The position numbers and the translations under genes were made by a program. From NCBI GenBank assembly GCA_945897805.1, contig CAMDFX010000008.1, positions 62,001 to 126,000 on the forward strand: a stretch of 64,000 nucleotides of DNA, in the 5' to 3' direction. Below, piece after piece: positions 42,732 to 52,524 of this stretch; position 1 is the stretch's first letter; each line of letters starts with the position of its first letter. The notes beneath the pieces are model-generated. The model was not told the origin of the DNA, searched no databases, and worked only from the letters and a program-made list of their open reading frames with translations. The DNA is from Chryseobacterium gleum. Lineage in GTDB: Bacteria; Bacteroidota; Bacteroidia; Flavobacteriales_D; Crocinitomicaceae.

Positions 42732-45506
42732 ATGAATAAGTTATTAGTCATTATTGTCAGTTTTTTTGCTTTTCAGTTTGGTTCAATTGCACAACTAATT
42801 AGTGTTTCGCCCGCTTTTCCAACAGCGAGTGATGTTGTTACAATTACTTACAAAGCAAATGAAGGAAATGCAGCATTAACAGGAGTTTCAGCCGTGTATG
42901 CGCACATGGGATTGATAACAAGCACCAGTACTTCCAACACCAATTGGCAATTTGTGCAAGGGGTTTGGGGCACAGCTGATGCCAATGTATTAATGACTAA
43001 TATTGGAAATAATACGCATCAAATTACAGTTGACATAAGTACTTTTTACGGTTTTCCCGGCGGAACTGTTGTCAATAAATTGGCTTTTGTTTTTAGAAAT
43101 GCTGCGGGAACTATTGTTGGCAGAAATGCAGACGGAAGTGATATTCTTTATGATGTTTATCCTTCAAATGCTGGTTTTCTCTCAAAAATATTTGAACCGA
43201 CTTTAAATACAGTGGTCAATTTAAACGACCAACTTCCAATTATTGGAAAAACCAATCAGACAGCCAATTTGTCTTTGAAAGACAACGGAGTCTTGGTCAA
43301 TTCTGTAAACAATGCAATGGAATTGAGTTATGCAATAACTGCCAATACTCCTGGGGATCATATTGTTGAATTTATTGCAGATAACGGAAGCGAAATTCAA
43401 ATTGATACTGTAATGTATGTTGTTAATCCAACAGTAAACGCCATCGATCCGCCGTCAAATACAGTTGATGGCTTAAATAGAATTGATGACAATACGATTC
43501 TCATTCGACTTTTTGCTCCTGAAAAAAACAATGTTTATGTCATCGGAGATTTCAATGATTGGAGTCCAAGTATTTCAAATCACATGAATCGCTCAGTTGA
43601 TGGAAAAACTTGGTGGTTACAGATTTCAGGATTGACGCCAGATGTGGTTTATGGATATCAATTTTACATAGATGGAAGTTTAAAATTAGCAGATCCATAT
43701 TCGCTTTTGATTGCAGATAAAAATAACGATGGAAGTATTTCAGCGTCTGTTTATCCTGATCCATATAGCTATCCAAATGGATTGACTGACGGATTTATCT
43801 CACTTTTCAAAACAAATAATCCATCTTTTAATTGGCAAAATGACGGTTTTACAAAGCCTCAAAATAAAGAATTGGTTATTTATGAATTGTTGGTTCGTGA
43901 TTTTATTGCCTCGCACAACTATCAAACATTGGCTGATACCATTCGATATTTGGCAAATATGGGAATCAATGCGATTGAATTGATGCCGGTTAACGAATTT
44001 GAAAACAACGAAAGTTGGGGCTACAATCCGAGTTTTCACATGGCTTTGGATAAATACTACGGAACACCTGAACACTTTAAAGCTTTTGTAGATATTTGCC
44101 ACGAAAAAGGAATTGCTGTGATCATGGATATCGCTTTAAATCATACTTTTGGACAAAGTCCCATGGTAAATATGTATTGGGACGCTGCAAATAATAGAAC
44201 TGCAGCAAATAGTCCTTGGTTCAACGCAGTTTGTCCACATGAGCCATATTGCTGGGGATATGACATGAACCACGAAGCGCAAGCTACCAAAAATTACATT
44301 GACCGAATCAACCAGTATTGGTTAAATGAATTCCACATCGATGGTTTTAGATTTGACTATACCAAAGGATTTGTAAATAGCGCTGCATCATACAGCAATA
44401 CAAGAATCGACATTTTGAAAAGAATGGCAGACACAATTTGGGCAACTCATCCTGAAGCGTACATTATTCTGGAACATTGGGCAGATAATAATGAAGAAAA
44501 AATTCTTTCTGATTATGGAATGATGCTTTGGGGAAATTTGACTTATGAGTATCATCAAGCAATGAAAGGAAGTGGATCAAATTTTTCAAATGGAATTTAC
44601 ACTGCCCGCGGTTGGACAAATCCTCATTTAATTACTTATGTAGAAAGTCATGATGAAGAACGAGGGGTTTTTGAAGCAGTGGAGTTTGGAAGCGTATCGA
44701 ATTTGGCACATACTGTAAAAGATAATTTACCAGTTGCCTTGCAGAGAGCTCAAACTGCTGCAGTATTAATGTTGACAGCTCCAGGACCAAAAATGATTTG
44801 GCAATTTGGAGAATTGGGATATGATTATTCCATTGATTATGGCTGTAGAGTGTGTAATAAACCAATTCTTTGGAATTATTTCCTACAAAATAACAGAAGG
44901 CAATTATATGATGTTTACAGCGCCACCATTAAGTTGAAAACGCAGAATGAGGTGTTTAAATCTGGAACATTGCAGTATGCTTTGTCTTCTACAGTAAAAA
45001 GATTGACTTATACACATCCAACAATGGATGCGGTTGTGTTGGGTAATTTTGCAGTACAAAATTCAATTACATCAGTCAGTTTTCCACAACAAGGCTGGTG
45101 GTATGAATATTACACTGGCGATAGTTTGCAAATAACGCAGACATCAACAGCAATCACTTTGAAGCCAGCAGAATATAGGGTTTACACAACGACAAAATTG
45201 ACAAAACCTGAAATACTTTCGACAGTTGGCTTAGAAGAATTGATGGAAAATAGTTTTGAAATGAATCTTTTTCCAAATCCAACAGTAGATGAAATTCAAG
45301 TGCAATTTGACATGAAACTTGCAGGCGATGTTACTCTAAAAGTGATTGATTTAAAAGGTACCTTAGTTTTCGAAAAAGAAATAAATCATGTCGATGAAGG
45401 ACCTTTTAAATACAAACTTAATGCCAGTTCGCTAGAAAAAGGCACTTATCTGATTTTAATTCAGACGAATCAAGGGTTTGCAAATCAAATATTTATTAAG
45501 GAATAG
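42732..45506 (+). CDS. Secreted GH13 alpha-amylase-family enzyme with starch-binding N-domains and T9SS tail
   Basis: 924 residues. Signal peptide (about 1-20), a CBM/E-set-like N-terminal part, a second E-set at about 236-330 containing VIGDFNDWSPS (CBM48-like), then the GH13 (beta/alpha)8 barrel from about 380. The catalytic residues are Asp in GFRFD (about 540), Glu in IILEHW (about 578) and Asp in ESHDEE (about 639); IMDIALNHTFG is conserved region I. The C-terminal type A sorting domain starts near 840 (MNLFPNPTVDEIQ). Probably pullulanase/neopullulanase-like or branching-type activity on alpha-glucan at the surface; exact specificity uncertain. Confidence 0.88.
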   Translation: MNKLLVIIVSFFAFQFGSIAQLISVSPAFPTASDVVTITYKANEGNAALTGVSAVYAHMGLITSTSTSNTNWQFVQGVWGTADANVLMTNIGNNTHQITVDISTFYGFPGGTVVNKLAFVFRNAAGTIVGRNADGSDILYDVYPSNAGFLSKIFEPTLNTVVNLNDQLPIIGKTNQTANLSLKDNGVLVNSVNNAMELSYAITANTPGDHIVEFIADNGSEIQIDTVMYVVNPTVNAIDPPSNTVDGLNRIDDNTILIRLFAPEKNNVYVIGDFNDWSPSISNHMNRSVDGKTWWLQISGLTPDVVYGYQFYIDGSLKLADPYSLLIADKNNDGSISASVYPDPYSYPNGLTDGFISLFKTNNPSFNWQNDGFTKPQNKELVIYELLVRDFIASHNYQTLADTIRYLANMGINAIELMPVNEFENNESWGYNPSFHMALDKYYGTPEHFKAFVDICHEKGIAVIMDIALNHTFGQSPMVNMYWDAANNRTAANSPWFNAVCPHEPYCWGYDMNHEAQATKNYIDRINQYWLNEFHIDGFRFDYTKGFVNSAASYSNTRIDILKRMADTIWATHPEAYIILEHWADNNEEKILSDYGMMLWGNLTYEYHQAMKGSGSNFSNGIYTARGWTNPHLITYVESHDEERGVFEAVEFGSVSNLAHTVKDNLPVALQRAQTAAVLMLTAPGPKMIWQFGELGYDYSIDYGCRVCNKPILWNYFLQNNRRQLYDVYSATIKLKTQNEVFKSGTLQYALSSTVKRLTYTHPTMDAVVLGNFAVQNSITSVSFPQQGWWYEYYTGDSLQITQTSTAITLKPAEYRVYTTTKLTKPEILSTVGLEELMENSFEMNLFPNPTVDEIQVQFDMKLAGDVTLKVIDLKGTLVFEKEINHVDEGPFKYKLNASSLEKGTYLILIQTNQGFANQIFIKE

Positions 45507-45523
45507 AATTTCAATTATTAAAC

Positions 45524-45556
45524 AAAAAAACGGCTCTTTTGGAGCCGTTTTTTTTT
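45524..45556. terminator. Bidirectional hairpin terminator between convergent amylase genes
   Basis: Stem CGGCTC / GAGCCG with loop TTTTG, preceded by seven A and followed by nine T, so it can function for both strands. Together with flanking A/T the stem reaches about 12 bp. Confidence 0.9.
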
Positions 45557-45628
45557 GTTTAAATTATCATGCCTTTTTACACTGTGAAGTGAAGCAATTT
45601 CATGTTATAATGCAAGCAAATTGTTGTC

Positions 45629-47992
45629 TTACAATTTCACAAATTGTTTACGAATAATCTGATTTCCTTGAGTCAGTTCAATGAAATAAACGCCAGCTTT
45701 CAGTCTTTCAGTCGACAATTGATAAGCATCGTTGCCTCCATTCAAGTCAAAATGCTCTAAAATTCGACCATCCATTCCTATGAAATTGATTTTGAGATTT
45801 TCTGAAAGGATTTTTTCAAATGTAAGATTCAAAATATCATTCGTTGGATTTGGATAAATATTTGTTGCTGTAATTTCACTTTCTTCCAAATTTGCAAATG
45901 AAAATGCGCAAGCACAATTGTTTTTGACCACCGATGGATCAACAACTTCAGGTGCTAAATAATTCAGTTTTACATAGCATTTTTGACCTGTTTGCGTGGT
46001 TGTTGTATTTTTGATTTTCACAGTCATCCAGCCACTGTAGGTAGGAACGATAGAATCAATAATTGTTCCTGCGGCAGAGATTGAATCAAATTCCGCACAA
46101 TCTTTGTCTGCATATAAAACAGTAATTGAATTGTTTGCGTTTTCAGGATACAATTCCAATTTTACTTTTTCACCCGCTTTCACGAAAATTTTTCCAACAA
46201 CCCTGCATTGATTGCTATTGTCAGGAAGTGCACCTCCTTGTTTCAAAGATAAAGTATGTCTGTCACCCAAATCTCCCGACATTTCCCATTCTTGAGAAAT
46301 TCGTTTATTTGGCTGATTATAGTTGGTTGTTATGCCCGCTGGTGCCCAAATGGAATAACCTCTTCTTCCCAAAAGTGCAGAACCGTCGCATGGAGGAATA
46401 GCAATATCTGCCTTTCCGCCGCCGTAAACTGTAATTGTAGTTGTTCCGTTTGCACCTGAATAATCTGTTAAAATCGTGCCATCACTCCAAGCTGTTTGCA
46501 CGCCAACCAGATTTTGCCATGTTGACCATTGATCATTCACAGCCACCAATGCTTTTCCTTCTCTTTCAATTACCAAAGCGTCTGCAGCTTGCCATCTCAC
46601 CAAGTAATTTCCTTCTTTGAAGTGCAAATTTTGGTGACACCAAAGCAGATTTTCCATGTCACTGTAAATAGGTAATTGTGCAACATCCGAAGGAGAATGG
46701 GAAAAACGATTACTCAAATAACCGATATTGAATAAATCTTCAAAGAAAATTTGTGGTGCGCCATCAACGGCTAAAATAATCGCGTGAACAACACTTTTTC
46801 GTCCATCATTTGGTTCAACGTGCGGTGCGAGCTCATTGCCTGAATCCCAGCCGATGTAGTTTCCATTCGCATCTTTTTCTGGTCTGAAAGTATCGTGATT
46901 GTTCACAAAAGGAACGGTTTTATATCTATTTTGCTGCTGATAACTTGGCACAGTGCCCAAATCAAATCCACCATTTCCAGAAACAATTCCTGCAATCGCA
47001 TTTCTCAAGCCGAAATCAAAAGTTCCAGCCCTGCTTTGAACATCTGAAACCCATGTGTCTAACTCATTTGTACCGCCAACCCATTCTCCAACAGCAAACA
47101 TATCTTCACCACCATTTGCCCAGAGTGAACCAAACTGAATATTCCATAAAAAATCTTCAGCAACATATGTTGGGAAATGTTTCACCGCATCTAATCTTAC
47201 ACCATCCCAGCCAACTTGTTTTTTGTACCAAATCATCCAATTTCTCATGTTGTCACGCATGTAATTTGAAGTTTGAGTTGGATTGTAAGTTGCATTTCCG
47301 CTAGCGCCAAAAGCATTTGCTTCGTAAGAAATATCTGGCCCCCAATAAGGCGAATTGATTGGATTTGTGCAACAAGGATTATTTGCATTTGGGTAAAAAT
47401 TCGACCAGTTTTTTGGAAATCTTCCCGATCTGTTTAGATAACTGGCAGCACTTTCGTTAGTTCCAGGTGTATCAAAACAAGAATATCTGAAATTTTTGTA
47501 TTTATTGGTACTTCCATCATCCATGGCCGTAACATCTTGCCCACCTAGACCAAGTCCAGAGCCAGCGCCCGTAACGTGATTTAAAACGATATCTTGAATA
47601 ACATCAATTCCATTGGCCTTCAAAACGGCGACCATTCTGAGCAATTCGTCTTTGTCGCCCATTCTGGTTTTTACATTTCCTTTTTGATATTTATCGCCCA
47701 AATCATAATGGTCAAATGGTGCATAACCAACGCTATTGGTTCCTGTGTTTTTAATTGTTGGCGGAATCCAAACTGCGTCAATTCCCAGGGATTTTAGCCT
47801 TGGCGCAATTTCCACCAGGTAATTAGACCAACCATTTGGATAATTGCTATTCCAATAGTCCCACCAAAAACCTTGTAAAACAATTTGCCTTCTGGTGTTA
47901 TTTACTTGTGAATTAATGTTTTGTGAAAATAAATTCAGGACGAGAAAAATGATAATTCCTGTAATTTTTGGTTGAATGAACGAATTCTTCAT
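45629..47992 (-). CDS. Secreted GH13 alpha-amylase with T9SS tail
   Basis: I start at the ATG at 47992 (787 aa) because the upstream start is a TTG. Signal peptide to about residue 28 (NSQ). The barrel opens with RRQIVLQGFWWDYWNSNYP and LGIDAVWIPPTIKN; the conserved region I is DVIQDIVLNHVTG, the nucleophile Asp in WDGVRLDAVKHFP, then the Glu in FAVGEWVGG and the Asp in VNNHDTFRPE. A C-terminal CBM-like region and a type A sorting domain (IYPNPTNDIL, GVYFIELTQG) follow. Surface/extracellular starch depolymerisation. It lies first in reading order after the maltose phosphorylase gene, 41 bp away. Confidence 0.93.
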   Translation of the reverse strand: MKNSFIQPKITGIIIFLVLNLFSQNINSQVNNTRRQIVLQGFWWDYWNSNYPNGWSNYLVEIAPRLKSLGIDAVWIPPTIKNTGTNSVGYAPFDHYDLGDKYQKGNVKTRMGDKDELLRMVAVLKANGIDVIQDIVLNHVTGAGSGLGLGGQDVTAMDDGSTNKYKNFRYSCFDTPGTNESAASYLNRSGRFPKNWSNFYPNANNPCCTNPINSPYWGPDISYEANAFGASGNATYNPTQTSNYMRDNMRNWMIWYKKQVGWDGVRLDAVKHFPTYVAEDFLWNIQFGSLWANGGEDMFAVGEWVGGTNELDTWVSDVQSRAGTFDFGLRNAIAGIVSGNGGFDLGTVPSYQQQNRYKTVPFVNNHDTFRPEKDANGNYIGWDSGNELAPHVEPNDGRKSVVHAIILAVDGAPQIFFEDLFNIGYLSNRFSHSPSDVAQLPIYSDMENLLWCHQNLHFKEGNYLVRWQAADALVIEREGKALVAVNDQWSTWQNLVGVQTAWSDGTILTDYSGANGTTTITVYGGGKADIAIPPCDGSALLGRRGYSIWAPAGITTNYNQPNKRISQEWEMSGDLGDRHTLSLKQGGALPDNSNQCRVVGKIFVKAGEKVKLELYPENANNSITVLYADKDCAEFDSISAAGTIIDSIVPTYSGWMTVKIKNTTTTQTGQKCYVKLNYLAPEVVDPSVVKNNCACAFSFANLEESEITATNIYPNPTNDILNLTFEKILSENLKINFIGMDGRILEHFDLNGGNDAYQLSTERLKAGVYFIELTQGNQIIRKQFVKL

Positions 47993-48033
47993 CTTATAAA
48001 TATTTAATCTTGATAATAATTTTTCAATCAAAT

Positions 48034-50322
48034 TTATGCGGTTACTTGTAACTTTGTTTCCATCTTGGAATGCGCCAAAATTTCGATTGCTTGCCCAAGT
48101 ATCATTGCTTTGATTGCGCTTTCGCCTTTGTTTTCTATCGATATATTTTCTTTTGAAATCGATAAACTCAAAGGTTGATTTTGGTGGAAAATATTAAATT
48201 CATATTTTGACCATTCAGTTGGAATAATTGGATTCAAAACCAAATTTTCACCTTGAACACGCACGCCAGCAAGACCTTCAACTACACTCATCCACGTTCC
48301 CGCCATACTCGTGATGTGCAAACCTTCAGCTACTTCGCGGTTGTAATCGTCGAGATCCAATCTTGAAGTTCTCAAATACATTTTATAAGCAGTTGCTTTA
48401 TCTCCAATTTTTGCAGACATGATTGAATGAATACAAGGCGAAAGTGAAGATTCGTGCACCGTTTTTGGTTCGTAAAAATTGAAATTATCCTTGATTTCAT
48501 CCATTGAAAATTGATCTTCAAAAAGATAAATTCCTTGCAAAACATCGGCTTGTTTGATAAAAACAGATCTTAAAATTCTGTCCCAAGACCAATGTTGGTT
48601 AATGGGTCTCTCATTTTCAGGAATATCTGTTGCATTCAATAATACTTTATCCAAAAAGTTATCTTGTTGCAAGAAAATATTAGAATCTTTCATTTTTGGC
48701 AAATAGATATTGGTGATCAAATGTTTCCATGATTCACTTTCGCCTTCGCGCAAAATTTGTCTTTTATCACCGAGTTTTTCTTCAACTTCTAAAGTGTAGG
48801 TCAAACACCATTTTGCAATGTAATTCGTGTACCAATTGTTATTCACATTGTTTTCATATTCATTTGGACCAGTAACACCCAGCATCACAAATTGTTGCTT
48901 ATCTTCAGACCAATTGAATCTTTGTGCCCAAAAACGGGCAATTCCAATCAACACATCGCGTCCAAATTCACGTACATATTCCCAATCGTTGGTATGTCTT
49001 TCGTAATTGTGAATTGCAAAAGCAATCGCACCATTTCTGTGAATTTCCTCGAAAGTGATTTCCCATTCGTTGTGACATTCTTCGCCATTCATGGTCACCA
49101 TCGGATACAAAGCAGCACCATCTGTAAATCCTAATTTCGTTGCGTTTTCTATCGCTTTGTCCAATTGATTGTAGCGGTATTTTAGCAATTGACGTGAAAT
49201 TTTTTGTGGGGCAGTTTTCAGGAAAAACGGAATGCAATAAGCTTCAGTATCCCAATAAGTAGCACCTCCATATTTTTCGCCGGTAAAACCTTTTGGTCCG
49301 ATATTTAGTTTAGAATTATTTCCTGTGTATGTTTGATACAAGTGGAAAATATTAAAGCGAATCGCCTGTTGTGCAGATTTATCGCCTTCAATTTTCACAT
49401 CAGCATTCACCCAAATTTGTTTCCAAGCTTCTTTGTGTTCGTCATGCAAAGCATCAAAACCGCGCGTGTAAGCTTCGGTCACTTGATTGATTGCTGCAGC
49501 CACAGTATTGAATTCAGAGTGATTGATCGTTGAAGTAATTGAAACATACTTTTTGAGGGTATATTTTTTTCCTTGTGCTAAAAAATGTTCAAAATGATTG
49601 TCAATATATAAATCCGCTTGTTTGATATTTGGATGGATATCAAGCAAAGTATTTTCTTCCCAAAAGGAGAATCGCATCGCCGTTGCAACAAGAAAATTCG
49701 TCTTTTTTGTCCGTGCACTTACGACACCTTTTTTTGTGCCAACTCTTTCTGTATCTCTAGTCCAGAAAAATTCATCGTAATTTGAATCTGAATTATTCAC
49801 ATTGCCATCTAAATAAGGAGTGAATTTCACATTTCCAGAAAAATTTAAGGGTGTAATGGCATATTTTATTGCCGCAATTTCTTCGTTATGCATGGAACAA
49901 AAGCGGGTAGAAACAATTTCAATTTCTTTATTTTCAGCAGTAACACAGCGAAATTTGCGAGTTAAAGTGCCAGTAAACATGTCTAATTCTCGATAAAAAG
50001 ATTTTATTTCAGACGTAAATAAATCAATTTCTTTCCCGTCGATTTCAATTTTTATTCCAATCCAATTACATGAATTAATCACTTTTGCAAAATATTCAGG
50101 GTAGCCATTTTTCCACCAACCAACGCGCGTTTTGTCCGGGTAATAAACACCACCAACATAACTTCCTTGTAAACTTTTTCCGGAGTAAGTTTCTTCAAAA
50201 TTGGCTCTTTGACCAAAACTACCGTTTCCGATAGCAAAAATGCTTTCAGCTTGTTCTTGTTTGTTTGCATCGAATTTGTTCTCGATGATTTTCCATTCGT
50301 CTATTTCAAACAAATTGTTCAT
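48034..50322 (-). CDS. Glycoside hydrolase family 65 protein, probable maltose phosphorylase
   Basis: Inverting phosphorylase that cleaves maltose with phosphate to glucose and beta-glucose-1-phosphate. Features include the N-terminal super-sandwich domain, the helical barrel with YGGATYWDTEAYCIPFF, the catalytic Glu in GVTGPNEYENNVNNNWYTN and the phosphate-binding ESSLSPCIHS. 762 aa is the usual size. No signal peptide, so it acts in the cytoplasm. It is followed in the operon direction by beta-phosphoglucomutase (2 bp upstream of it), the enzyme that consumes its product. Kojibiose or trehalose phosphorylase are alternatives within GH65, but the neighbouring amylases favour maltose. Confidence 0.9.
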   Translation of the reverse strand: MNNLFEIDEWKIIENKFDANKQEQAESIFAIGNGSFGQRANFEETYSGKSLQGSYVGGVYYPDKTRVGWWKNGYPEYFAKVINSCNWIGIKIEIDGKEIDLFTSEIKSFYRELDMFTGTLTRKFRCVTAENKEIEIVSTRFCSMHNEEIAAIKYAITPLNFSGNVKFTPYLDGNVNNSDSNYDEFFWTRDTERVGTKKGVVSARTKKTNFLVATAMRFSFWEENTLLDIHPNIKQADLYIDNHFEHFLAQGKKYTLKKYVSITSTINHSEFNTVAAAINQVTEAYTRGFDALHDEHKEAWKQIWVNADVKIEGDKSAQQAIRFNIFHLYQTYTGNNSKLNIGPKGFTGEKYGGATYWDTEAYCIPFFLKTAPQKISRQLLKYRYNQLDKAIENATKLGFTDGAALYPMVTMNGEECHNEWEITFEEIHRNGAIAFAIHNYERHTNDWEYVREFGRDVLIGIARFWAQRFNWSEDKQQFVMLGVTGPNEYENNVNNNWYTNYIAKWCLTYTLEVEEKLGDKRQILREGESESWKHLITNIYLPKMKDSNIFLQQDNFLDKVLLNATDIPENERPINQHWSWDRILRSVFIKQADVLQGIYLFEDQFSMDEIKDNFNFYEPKTVHESSLSPCIHSIMSAKIGDKATAYKMYLRTSRLDLDDYNREVAEGLHITSMAGTWMSVVEGLAGVRVQGENLVLNPIIPTEWSKYEFNIFHQNQPLSLSISKENISIENKGESAIKAMILGQAIEILAHSKMETKLQVTA

Positions 50323-50324
50323 GC

Positions 50325-50957
50325 TTAAATTAATTTGAATTCTGTTAAATCGTTTAAATATAAATCCCCAAGTTCCGCTATTTCTGGATTTCCGACTGCA
50401 ATGGAATAAAAACCACCATCTTTAGCAGCTTTGATACCACTTTCAGCATCTTCAAAAACGACGCATTCGGCAGGTTCAAAACCCATCGCTTCCGCACCTT
50501 TCAAAAATACTTCTGGATTTGGTTTTGGATTTTGCACCATATTTCCATCTACGATAATATGAAAAGAATCAATCAAATTTAAACGCTCCAAAATAAATTT
50601 TGCGTTTTTACTTGAAGATCCAACAGCCAAAAGAATGCCTTTTTCCTTGGCTCTAAGTAGCAAATCAGCCACGCCTTTCAGCATGTTTTCAGCAGTGATA
50701 GAAGCGATTGAATCTAAGTAAAATTTGTTTTTGGAAACCAAATAATCATTGAAAGTTTCTTCACTGATTTCAATATTTCCGATGGATAAAATGGTTTTCA
50801 AAGAATCTACTCGGCTTAAACCTTTCAATTTTTCATTGTCTTTTTCAGTAAAAGCAACGCCTAAACTATCGGCAGTTCTTTTCCATGCGATGAAATGATT
50901 GTGTTCTGTATTGACAATGACGCCATCCAAATCAAATATTAAGCCTTTAATTTCCAT
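50325..50957 (-). CDS. pgmB: Beta-phosphoglucomutase
   Basis: HAD superfamily mutase that turns beta-glucose-1-phosphate into glucose-6-phosphate. Asp9 and Asp11 in FDLDGVIVN are the nucleophile and acid/base; GLSRVDSL is the substrate-capping motif, GSSSKNAKF motif II, and FEDAESGIKAA motif IV. 210 aa. Starts 5 bp after the transporter gene stop and ends 2 bp before the GH65 gene, so transporter, mutase and phosphorylase form one operon. Confidence 0.94.
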   Translation of the reverse strand: MEIKGLIFDLDGVIVNTEHNHFIAWKRTADSLGVAFTEKDNEKLKGLSRVDSLKTILSIGNIEISEETFNDYLVSKNKFYLDSIASITAENMLKGVADLLLRAKEKGILLAVGSSSKNAKFILERLNLIDSFHIIVDGNMVQNPKPNPEVFLKGAEAMGFEPAECVVFEDAESGIKAAKDGGFYSIAVGNPEIAELGDLYLNDLTEFKLI

Positions 50958-50962
50958 TTATT

Positions 50963-52513
50963 TTAATCGTTATCCTCTACTTTCAGCGTTAAAAATCCTG
51001 CTAAAATCATGGTGAATCCACCAAACATAATCGTATAAAGTGTATTTGCGCCGAATAATTTCATGGTTAAAAACCCTAAGATTGTCGCCGCTACAATTTG
51101 CGGAATTACAATAAAAAAGTTGAAAACACCCATAAAATAGCCCATTCTTTCTGCAGGCAATGAGCTCGATAAAATGGCATAAGGCATCGATAAAATACTT
51201 GCCCAAGCAATACCAACCATTCCCATGGAAACAGCTAAAAACATTGGATTGGTAATAAAATAAATACTGATTAGGCCAATTCCACCAATGATTAGCGAAA
51301 TCATGTGGGTTTTTCGGCGGTTAGTTTTATAGGCAATCCAAGGAATAATAAACGCAAAAATAGCTGCAATTCCATTTCTGATGGATGAACAAATACTCAA
51401 CCAATCCGCACCATCGTTGTATTCTTGCTTTACTCGTTGGAATTTTTTGATATCTGATTTTTCTGAAACTGGATGAATTGTATCACTGAAATAATTGGCT
51501 AAATTCAACGAAACGGCCACCGGATTTTCATTGGCTCTAAATTCTTTGATTTCATTTATATCTGCTTGCAATGATTTGAATTGTTGTTTTACTTTCAAGT
51601 CTAAACTTTTATTTGAAAGTGTATCTTGAATGTGGTTTTCCATCTTTTCAACCAAAGATCTTTCGACTTTCATGTTGTATAAATTACTTGTCACTGCATT
51701 GGTGCTGTAAATCCACATAGCGAAAAGCGAAAACCAGGTAAAGAATTGCACCCAAGCCAATTTTTTCATTGCTTTGGGCATTTGGAAAATTCCTCCAAAA
51801 GTTTCTTTCACTCCCATCAAGAAAGTCGTTTTCTTTTTATCTTCTCTGAATTTTTCCAAATCTTCAGGAGGCATTTCTTTGGTGGTGAAAACAGTGTACA
51901 GCACGGATGCAAGAAAAGCAACTCCTCCAAAATAAAAACTCCATTTCACAGAATCTGGTATTACACCTGTTTCAGCTTGATTTGAAAAATGCATCACATT
52001 GGTGAAAAACCAAGGCAACATGGCGGCAATAACAGATCCAATTCCGATGAAAAAACTTTGCATTGCAAAACCTTTTGTTCTTTGCGCTGCAGGCAATTTA
52101 TCTCCCACAAATGCGCGAAAAGGCTCCATTGAAATATTGATAGAAGCATCCATAATCCACAACATGCTTCCTGCAATCCACAAAGTAGGGGAGTTGGGAA
52201 GAATAAAAAGTGCGATGGTAGCTAAAATCGCCCCGATAAAGAAAAATGGGCGTCGCCTTCCCCAATAGGGATGCCAAGTGCGGTCACTTAAATAGCCAAT
52301 TATTGGTTGAATTAATAATCCTGTCAAGGGCGCAGCAATCCACAAAATTGGAATTTCGTCTTTGTTTGCACCCAAGGTTTCAAAAATTCTGCTGACGTTT
52401 GAGTTTTGTAGTTCAAATCCAAATTGAATTCCTAAAAATCCAAAACTCATATTCCAAATTTGCCAAAACGACAAAAATGGTTTATCTTCTTTATTTGATT
52501 TTTGTGCTTCCAT
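50963..52513 (-). CDS. MFS sugar transporter (GPH/SLC45-like), probably maltose or maltodextrin
   Basis: Twelve-helix permease of 516 residues. Early conserved parts are FGIQFGFELQNSNVSRIFETLGA, GLLIQPIIGYLSDRTWHPYWGRRRPFFFIGAI (cation-symporter signature, similar to plant and yeast sucrose carriers) and GSMLWIMDASINISMEPFRAFVGD. A loop of about 100 residues with heptad-like Leu/Lys (about 275-375) interrupts the membrane segments. Belongs to the phosphorylase-mutase operon, so maltose or a short alpha-glucan is the likely substrate. Confidence 0.88.
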   Translation of the reverse strand: MEAQKSNKEDKPFLSFWQIWNMSFGFLGIQFGFELQNSNVSRIFETLGANKDEIPILWIAAPLTGLLIQPIIGYLSDRTWHPYWGRRRPFFFIGAILATIALFILPNSPTLWIAGSMLWIMDASINISMEPFRAFVGDKLPAAQRTKGFAMQSFFIGIGSVIAAMLPWFFTNVMHFSNQAETGVIPDSVKWSFYFGGVAFLASVLYTVFTTKEMPPEDLEKFREDKKKTTFLMGVKETFGGIFQMPKAMKKLAWVQFFTWFSLFAMWIYSTNAVTSNLYNMKVERSLVEKMENHIQDTLSNKSLDLKVKQQFKSLQADINEIKEFRANENPVAVSLNLANYFSDTIHPVSEKSDIKKFQRVKQEYNDGADWLSICSSIRNGIAAIFAFIIPWIAYKTNRRKTHMISLIIGGIGLISIYFITNPMFLAVSMGMVGIAWASILSMPYAILSSSLPAERMGYFMGVFNFFIVIPQIVAATILGFLTMKLFGANTLYTIMFGGFTMILAGFLTLKVEDND

Positions 52514-52524
52514 AGACAGAAAGA

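Noticed and set aside
46945-47304. 119-codon His/Gln-rich frame opposite the alpha-amylase gene
   Set aside because: Antisense shadow of a conserved GH13 barrel; no start context or family.
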